Part shown: positions 7,394 through 11,726 of the stretch, piece after piece
Layout: the number at the start of each line of letters is the position of its first letter
Numbering within the stretch: position 1 is the stretch's first letter
Source of the DNA: Sphingomonas sp.
Lineage (GTDB): Bacteria > Pseudomonadota > Alphaproteobacteria > Sphingomonadales > Sphingomonadaceae
Direction of reading: 5' to 3'
DNA length: 11,726 bases
Assembly (NCBI GenBank): GCA_013812805.1
Contig: JACCSV010000100.1
Location: forward strand, 1-11,726
Made by a program: the position numbers and the translations under genes
Notes under the pieces: generated by a model
Database searches by the model: none
What the model was told of the DNA's origin: nothing
Seen by the model: only the letters and a program-made list of their open reading frames with translations

Positions 7394-7401
7394 TTAACCA
7401 T
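7394..7401 (+). promoter_or_regulatory. CtrA half-site-like TTAACCAT upstream of the SEL1-like gene
   Basis: TTAACCAT lies in the 73-nt gap between panC and the SEL1-like gene, 58 nt before its ATG. It matches the Caulobacter CtrA half-site. A second TTAA at seven-base spacing, needed for the full TTAA-N7-TTAA site, is not present (TTCG instead). An 8-mer like this can occur by chance, though TTAA is rare in this GC-rich DNA. Confidence 0.3.
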
Positions 7402-7459
7402 TTCTTCGGGAAATCAGGCCGAATGTCCGGCAACGAGGAAATTTGGGGGAATTGGCCAG

Positions 7460-7759
7460 ATGGCGATCAGTCAAAGAGGACAGGAATTCCTGATCCGCAG
7501 CTGCATCGCGGACGCCGAAAGGGGCGATGTCGATGCATTGTTCGAGCTAGGCGTGACGTATTCGACTGGCCGCGGCGGGATGGCGGTGGACCTGGTCGAA
7601 GCGCACAAATGGTTTAACCTGGCAGCGCTTTCGGGATGCACCCGGGGGCAGGGATGCCGCGCCGAGATCGCGGTCGAGATGACGGCTCGCGAAATCGCCG
7701 AAGCGCAGCGCCAGGCGCGCAGCTGGCTCGGATTCACCCAGCATCGCCACGCCGCATAA
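7460..7759 (+). CDS. Short SEL1-like repeat protein
   Basis: A 99-residue protein with one Sel1-like (TPR-related helical hairpin) unit at about residues 24-60: 'DALFELGVTYSTGRGG' then 'DLVEAHKWFNLAALSG'. It is followed by 'EMTAREIAEAQRQARSWL', a tail common to short SEL1 proteins of sphingomonads and other alphaproteobacteria. It has no signal peptide, so it is probably cytoplasmic, and such repeats usually serve protein-protein contacts. A single repeat is too short for a full solenoid. The ATG at 7460 is chosen because GGGGGA at 7445-7450 lies nine nt upstream; a longer open frame back to 7364 overlaps the end of panC and has no family similarity. It runs convergently into the pal homologue with a 3-nt gap. 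No specific function can be given. Confidence 0.75.
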   Translation: MAISQRGQEFLIRSCIADAERGDVDALFELGVTYSTGRGGMAVDLVEAHKWFNLAALSGCTRGQGCRAEIAVEMTAREIAEAQRQARSWLGFTQHRHAA

Positions 7760-7762
7760 GCT

Positions 7763-8224
7763 TTACCGTATTGTAGCCACCACCCGCGGCCCAACGCCGA
7801 CGCTGGAGGCGCCGATCCGAATCATTCCGGGTCGCTCCTTGCCCCAGGTGGCGAGGCTAAGCCGGTCCGGCGAAACGCCTTGCGTGACCAGGAAGTCGCG
7901 CACCGCCGCGGCCCGCCGCTCGCCGATTGCGAACGCATAATCGCGGGTGTCGTTCTGGTCGGCGTGGCCCTCGAGCCTGACCATGATCGCTGGATTGGCG
8001 CGAAGCCAGGCCGCCTGCCCCGTCAGCACTCGGATCGCCGCTGCATTAAGCCCATACCCCTGCACTGAAAAATACACCGTATCGCTGCCGGCGGCAGACC
8101 TCAGCTCGGCCTGCAACGCCCCCGGATTGAAGATCGGCGCCGGCGGCACCGGCTGTGCCAGAGCGAGCGACGAGCCGGCAATGCTGGTCGCCAGTAATGC
8201 AGTCTGGAGCAAGTACTTCACCAT
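7763..8224 (-). CDS. pal: Pal homologue (OmpA-like domain) lacking a lipobox
   Basis: A 153-residue periplasmic OmpA-like domain protein in the pal position, directly after tolB. An ordinary Sec signal (residues 1-23, ending 'SLALA', cleavage before Gln24) replaces the usual lipoprotein signal; the whole protein has no cysteine, so it cannot be anchored in the outer membrane by lipid. The OmpA-like domain spans about 48-152: 'VYFSVQGYGLN', 'VRLEGHADQNDTRDYA', 'GERRAAAVRDFL', 'WGKERP'. The meso-DAP-binding pair equivalent to Asp271/Arg286 of Acinetobacter OmpA is kept (Asp89, Arg104). The terminal 'NRR' of typical Pal is replaced by 'GPR' (145-147). The ATG at 8224 sits one nt after the tolB stop with AGAGGAG just upstream, so expression with tolB is expected. 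Symbol by position and homology; function may differ. Confidence 0.8.
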   Translation of the reverse strand: MVKYLLQTALLATSIAGSSLALAQPVPPAPIFNPGALQAELRSAAGSDTVYFSVQGYGLNAAAIRVLTGQAAWLRANPAIMVRLEGHADQNDTRDYAFAIGERRAAAVRDFLVTQGVSPDRLSLATWGKERPGMIRIGASSVGVGPRVVATIR

Positions 8225-8225
8225 C

Positions 8226-9530
8226 CTACTCCTCTGCCCGCGACCAGGCCGGGTCAGCGGCATGAAGCGGCGTGCTGATCTCTCTAAGGTCTCCGCCCGC
8301 GAGGCTGGCGATGAACAGGCCCGTTTTGCCCGAGCGCGGGTCGCGGCCCTGGAATAGCACATGCTGTCCGCCCGGCCCCCATGACGGCGCCTGATCGCCA
8401 GTGCCGGTGGTCAGGATGCGCTCGCCGGAGCCGTCGGGCTTGATGACGCCGACCCGCCGGACCGGGCCCACGATCCTGGTGAAGGCAATGTGTTCCCCAT
8501 CGGGGCTCCACCGCGGCGAGGCGGAAGCGCCGGGGCCAAAGCTGACCCGGCGCTGCTCCGACCCATTGACGTTCATCACGTAGATTTGCTGCGATCCCGA
8601 GCGGTCGCTTTCGAAGGCGATCTGCCGCCCGTCGGGCGAAAAGCTGGCGCTAGTGTCGATGCCCGGCATGCTGGTCAGCCGCCGCAGAAGGCCCGTGGTC
8701 ATATCCATCAGCTGAAGGTCGGTGTTTCCGCCGAGCGCAGTAGAGAACAGCATCTGGTTGCCGTCAGGCGAGAAGACCGGGGCGAAACTGATGTTGCCAT
8801 CCTCGCGCAGCGGGCGATTGTCGCCGGTGGAAGTGTCAAGCAAGCGCACGTGCAGCTGGCCGGCGACGAGGCTGGTGTAGGCGATCTGATCGCCCTTGGG
8901 AGACCAGACGGGGGTCATCACCGGCGCGTCGCCCAAAGTCAGATATTTGCGCCCATTTCCGTCGATGTCCTGGACGGTGATCCGCTTGGTCCGCGCAGTT
9001 GGGGGACCGCTCTCCTCGACGTAAGCGATTCGCGTCTGGAACAGTGCGGGCTCGCCGGTGAGTTCGGTGTAAACCGCGTCCGCGCATTTGTGCGCCGCGC
9101 GCTGCCAGTCGGTTGGCGCAATGACGAATCCCTTGCGGGTCAGCTCGCGCTCGCGGTGTGCATCGTAGAGGTAACAGCCGACGGTCAGCCGCCCGTCCTC
9201 GCGAGCCTGGACGAACCCGGAAACCAGCGCCCGAGCGCCGGCGCCACGCCATAGGCGATAGTTGGGCGAGGTCACTTCCGGAAAAGATGGCGACCGAAGC
9301 GACTTGACGTCGAGGGGCAGGAAGCGGCCACTCCCCTGCAGGTCCTTGGCGACGAGGTCGGCGATCTGGTTGGCAATCGCCCAGGTGGTGCCGGCGGGGG
9401 TCTGCTCGTCCTTGGGAGTCGCCAGTGGCGGCACCGCGACGATGAGCACCGGCCGCGCCTCGCCGGTCTGCGCCGCGACAGGAGATCCGAGCAGGGCGGC
9501 AACCAAGGCCGATAAGGCAAGCCTAAGCAC
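8226..9530 (-). CDS. tolB: Tol-Pal system beta-propeller protein TolB
   Basis: Periplasmic protein of 434 residues, normal for the family. Signal peptide at 1-20 ('VLRLALSALVAALLGSPVAA'), an N-terminal alpha/beta domain to about 150 ('QIADLVAKDLQGSGRFLPLD', 'HKCADAVYTELTGE'), then a propeller with recurrent PD40 motifs: WSPKGDQIAY (209-218), FSPDGNQMLF (253-262), FSPDGRQIAF (297-306), WSPDGEHIAF (341-350), 'WGPGGQHVLF' (384-393), and a closing 'DPAWS'. In other Gram-negatives TolB cycles between Pal and the TolA arm of the TolQRA motor during constriction. The GTG at 9530 is chosen because it starts the signal peptide; it overlaps the ybgC end by 8 nt. Two oddities: tolQ, tolR and tolA are not upstream, and the mature N-terminus is about nine residues shorter than in E. 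coli, missing most of the TolA-binding segment. Confidence 0.93.
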   Translation of the reverse strand: MLRLALSALVAALLGSPVAAQTGEARPVLIVAVPPLATPKDEQTPAGTTWAIANQIADLVAKDLQGSGRFLPLDVKSLRSPSFPEVTSPNYRLWRGAGARALVSGFVQAREDGRLTVGCYLYDAHRERELTRKGFVIAPTDWQRAAHKCADAVYTELTGEPALFQTRIAYVEESGPPTARTKRITVQDIDGNGRKYLTLGDAPVMTPVWSPKGDQIAYTSLVAGQLHVRLLDTSTGDNRPLREDGNISFAPVFSPDGNQMLFSTALGGNTDLQLMDMTTGLLRRLTSMPGIDTSASFSPDGRQIAFESDRSGSQQIYVMNVNGSEQRRVSFGPGASASPRWSPDGEHIAFTRIVGPVRRVGVIKPDGSGERILTTGTGDQAPSWGPGGQHVLFQGRDPRSGKTGLFIASLAGGDLREISTPLHAADPAWSRAEE

Positions 9531-9990
9531 CCGGGGCGTGCCCTTCGCTGATCGCCTTGAACCGGTCGACCCACTCGCGCGGCTGGCGTTGCGGGCGCCC
9601 GTCGGCGGTGAGGAATGCGGCGGTGACACTGGCATCGGTGAGTAGTTCAGCCCCGAGCATGACCCGCTGCTGAATCAGCACCGACACGCCGCGCACCGCC
9701 TCCACCGTGCTGACCACGACCAGGTCGTCGCCAAGCCGCGCGGGGCGTAGATATTTGATGCTGACGTCGGCGACCGCATAGGCGCTGCCGCTGCGCTGCA
9801 GCTCGCCAACCTGGTCGACTCCCGCGGCGCGGATCATATCCGACCGTGCTCGCTCCATGAACTTGAGATAATTGGCATAATAGACGATCCCCGCGGTGTC
9901 GGTGTCCTCGAAATAAACGGTCAGCGCGAACCGGTGCTCCGGCCCGACGAAGCCGCCGCGATAGGGTTGGTCGAGCGCATGCTGGGTCAC
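9523..9990 (-). CDS. ybgC: Tol-Pal-associated acyl-CoA thioesterase YbgC (hotdog fold)
   Basis: A 155-residue 4HBT-type hotdog thioesterase, predicted cytoplasmic. The signature 'YFEDTDTAGIVYYANYLKFMERAR' region spans residues 26-49; Asp31 aligns with catalytic Asp18 of E. coli YbgC. The family hydrolyses short-chain or malonyl-type acyl-CoA and is linked to phospholipid synthesis enzymes; its part in Tol-Pal is not settled. The start is GTG at 9990, with GAGGGG overlapping the stop of the upstream hydrolase and a 10-nt gap between the genes. Its TAG (9525-9523) lies inside the tolB signal peptide codons. In most proteobacteria tolQ follows directly; here tolB does. The C-terminal tail ('QPREWVDRFKAISEGHAPGA') is ordinary and shows no sign of truncation or fusion. 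Confidence 0.93.
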   Translation of the reverse strand: MTQHALDQPYRGGFVGPEHRFALTVYFEDTDTAGIVYYANYLKFMERARSDMIRAAGVDQVGELQRSGSAYAVADVSIKYLRPARLGDDLVVVSTVEAVRGVSVLIQQRVMLGAELLTDASVTAAFLTADGRPQRQPREWVDRFKAISEGHAPGA

Positions 9991-10000
9991 TGGCGCCCCT

Positions 10001-11161
10001 CTAGCGGGCGGCGACTCCGCGGGTCAAACGGCCGCCGAGCTCTTCCACCTGGCGAATGAGATCGCCCTGGGCGATCGCCATGTCGGCAAGGTGCATTCCC
10101 CAGCCTGGCAGGAACATGCCGAGTATCGCGACTTCGCCGCCGATGCGGTCGGTGCGCTTGTCCCGGGGATTGGCATTGGTGCGCACCGACAAATAGCCGC
10201 GCGGCCCGTCGTTGACGCAGCGGGCCGAGACCAGGCCCTCGGTGCGCAGCCAGGGAGTCGGCGGCGGGCCCTCGCTCGACCAGCGGATCGGGCCGCCCGC
10301 CACCGGCAGGCCGGAGCGCGCCGACCAGTAACTGTCGAGCCGCTCCCAGCCTTTTGAACCCGGCCGCGCCGGATTGGTGCAGCCGACCGTCATCCCCGGC
10401 GCCGCTGCCGAGCCGAACATCGCCCCGTTGGGCGGCACGTTGTTCTCGCGGAAGCTCACCCAGCTCATCACACAGCCGGTCTCGGCGGCCGAGCTGCACA
10501 ACGGCGTCGACTTGAACGTGCCGCCGACCCGCGCGCCCTGAGGGACGTAGACGTTATAGCCGGGAAGGATGGCTCGAAGCATCTGCCGAGCGGCCGGCTT
10601 GCCTTCGATCTCGCGCGCGATCAGCTCCTGCAGCATCAGCGAGCCCTGGCTGTGGCCGACCAGCACGAACGGGCGGCCGCGGTTGTGATTGCGAAGATAG
10701 CTGCGCCAGGCCTTGGCGACGTCGCGGTATGCGATATCGCCGGGCTGGCGCATGTCGGCGCCGATCGCTGCGGCAGCGATCGCCCCGAGCGTCATTTGCC
10801 GGTAAATGGGAGCAAAGGTGCGGCAGACGCCCGAGAAGCGGGCGAACTGGCTCGCCGCTACGCTTATCTCTTCGGAAGGCGACAGGTCGCTGTTCATCCC
10901 GCGATCGCCCGACACGGTGGGATAGACGTAGAAGCAGTCGATCGGCGGATCCTTCGCCACGACGCTCGGCCCGGTCGATCCGTAGCCGTTGGCGTTGAGC
11001 ACGGTCGTCGGCAGCGGCCGCGAGCAGACGTCTGCCTGGCCGGGAAGGCACAGCCAGTGACGCTCCTTCCCGTAGTCGACGGGCGGCGGAGCGGGTTGCT
11101 GGGCAACCGCAGGCCAGGCGCTGGCGGCCGCGACGCAGGTCAGCAATAAACGTCGGATCAC
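10001..11161 (-). CDS. Secreted DUF3089 alpha/beta-hydrolase
   Basis: A 386-residue exported protein of the DUF3089 family. Signal peptide at 1-20 ('MIRRLLLTCVAAASAWPAVA', cleavage before Gln21), so periplasmic or secreted. The nucleophile elbow GHSQG (169-173, Ser171) marks a serine alpha/beta-hydrolase. Family hallmarks: 'WLCLPGQADVCSRPL' (36-50), 'IDCFYVYPTVS' (74-84), 'VCRTFAPIYRQMT' (112-124). Several cysteines suggest disulfides, fitting export. The substrate is unknown; lipase or esterase activity is a reasonable guess. The likely acid and His of the triad are in the C-terminal half ('GMHLADMAI' carries a candidate His) but are not certain. The start is GTG at 11161, overlapping the ruvB TGA by four nt (GTGA), so translation is coupled to ruvB. 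Its place between ruvB and ybgC is notable. Confidence 0.85.
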   Translation of the reverse strand: MIRRLLLTCVAAASAWPAVAQQPAPPPVDYGKERHWLCLPGQADVCSRPLPTTVLNANGYGSTGPSVVAKDPPIDCFYVYPTVSGDRGMNSDLSPSEEISVAASQFARFSGVCRTFAPIYRQMTLGAIAAAAIGADMRQPGDIAYRDVAKAWRSYLRNHNRGRPFVLVGHSQGSLMLQELIAREIEGKPAARQMLRAILPGYNVYVPQGARVGGTFKSTPLCSSAAETGCVMSWVSFRENNVPPNGAMFGSAAAPGMTVGCTNPARPGSKGWERLDSYWSARSGLPVAGGPIRWSSEGPPPTPWLRTEGLVSARCVNDGPRGYLSVRTNANPRDKRTDRIGGEVAILGMFLPGWGMHLADMAIAQGDLIRQVEELGGRLTRGVAAR

Positions 11162-11726
11162 TTGGGGGCGGCTCCGTTGTCGAACAGGCCGGTCTGGCTT
11201 CCCTGGGGCTGGGGCAGCCCAAGGTGAGTCCAGCCGCGGCCGTTGAGGCAGCGGCCCCTTGCGGTGCGGGCGATGAGGCCGAGCTGAATGAGGAACGGCT
11301 CGATCACGTCCTCGAGCGTGTCGCGCGGCTCGGACAGGCCGGCAGCAAGCGTCTCGATGCCGACCGGCCCGCCGCCGTAGAGGTCGGCGATCATCATCAA
11401 ATAGCGGCGATCCATCGCGTCGAGCCCGAGCCCGTCGATCTCCAGGCGATCGAGGGCCTGGTCGGCGACCTTGGCGTCGATCGACGGTGCGCCGGAAGCA
11501 TGGGCAAAGTCGCGGACCCGGCGCAGCAGCCGCCCGGCGATGCGCGGGGTGCCGCGCGAGCGCCGAGCGATTTCGTGGGCGCCGTCGTCGGTTAGCTCAA
11601 CGACCAGCAGCCGCGCTGCTCGGCGGACGACCAGTTCGAGCTCCTCGACCGAATAGAAATTGAGCCGCACCGGGATTCCGAAGCGGTCGCGAAGCGGCGT
11701 CGTCAGCAGCCCCTGGCGGGTTGTCG
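11158..11726 (-). CDS. ruvB: Holliday junction branch migration helicase RuvB, C-terminal part
   Basis: Partial: the last 188 codons are present and the N-terminus, with Walker A and B, lies beyond the window. It opens 'TTRQGLLTTPLRDRFGIPVRL', matching the RuvB 'GATTRxGLLxxPLRDRFGI' block that includes the trans-acting arginine region. It continues with 'RSRGTPRIAGRLLRRVRDF' (the sensor-2 AAA+ motif) and the winged-helix DNA-binding domain ('GGGPVGIETLAAGLSE', 'DVIEPFLIQLGLI'). RuvB is the hexameric motor of the RuvAB complex in recombinational repair. A short tail ('QPQGSQTGLFDNGAAPK') extends past the usual 'THLG' end. The frame is open to the window edge; the GTG at 11670 is an internal Val codon, not a start. 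It is followed by the DUF3089 hydrolase with a four-nt stop-start overlap. Confidence 0.95.
   Translation of the reverse strand, partial: TTRQGLLTTPLRDRFGIPVRLNFYSVEELELVVRRAARLLVVELTDDGAHEIARRSRGTPRIAGRLLRRVRDFAHASGAPSIDAKVADQALDRLEIDGLGLDAMDRRYLMMIADLYGGGPVGIETLAAGLSEPRDTLEDVIEPFLIQLGLIARTARGRCLNGRGWTHLGLPQPQGSQTGLFDNGAAPK

Noticed and set aside
8490..9254. Open frame of 254 codons on the plus strand, antisense to tolB
   Set aside because: Composition is that of a complement shadow in high-GC DNA; there is no family motif, and tolB on the other strand is well supported.

Overview
The window is high-GC, densely packed chromosomal DNA from an alphaproteobacterium, most likely a sphingomonad (Sphingomonadales). 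This rests on MipZ, a PgmG-type phosphohexomutase, a SEL1-like protein, the 'ligase-associated' repair helicase and exonuclease, the ruvB-ybgC-tolB-pal neighbourhood and frequent GTG starts. I see no rRNA, tRNA, CRISPR array, insertion sequence or phage gene. Genes fill almost all of the window: the longest gap is about 75 bases, so no stretch over 300 bases lacks a gene.

Layout. (1) 1-3183, minus strand, read from high to low coordinates: a 59-residue membrane protein too short for most gene callers, an Lhr-like DEXH helicase, a small lipoprotein, and the start of an Rv2179c-like 3'-5' exoribonuclease cut by the window edge. (2) 3245-4243, plus: a beta-CASP metallo-beta-lactamase exonuclease divergent from the first group. 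(3) 4256-6456, minus: mipZ, then a phosphomannomutase/phosphoglucomutase. (4) 6532-7759, plus: panC and a short SEL1-like protein. (5) 7763-11726, minus: ruvB (partial), a secreted DUF3089 hydrolase, ybgC, tolB and a pal homologue, with junctions from an 8-nt overlap to a 10-nt gap, which looks like one transcription unit.

No textbook novel defence or mobile system is visible. The most unusual signal is a reduced Tol-Pal locus. The motor genes tolQ, tolR and tolA, which normally sit between ybgC and tolB, are absent here, and ybgC overlaps tolB by 8 nt. The same locus shows two matching changes: TolB lacks most of the N-terminal segment that binds TolA in E. coli, and the Pal homologue has a signal peptide with no lipobox cysteine although it keeps the peptidoglycan-binding Asp and Arg. 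Together these suggest a TolB-Pal pair uncoupled from its motor and from the outer-membrane lipid anchor.

A second conserved cluster is also incomplete. The repair exonuclease and helicase are present but divergent, and the ATP-dependent DNA ligase and PdeM phosphoesterase that usually accompany them are not in the window. The helicase also has no ATG, GTG or TTG where its N-terminus is expected; a CTG overlapping the stop of the small membrane gene is the best-placed start. Whether the missing genes lie elsewhere in the genome cannot be seen from here.
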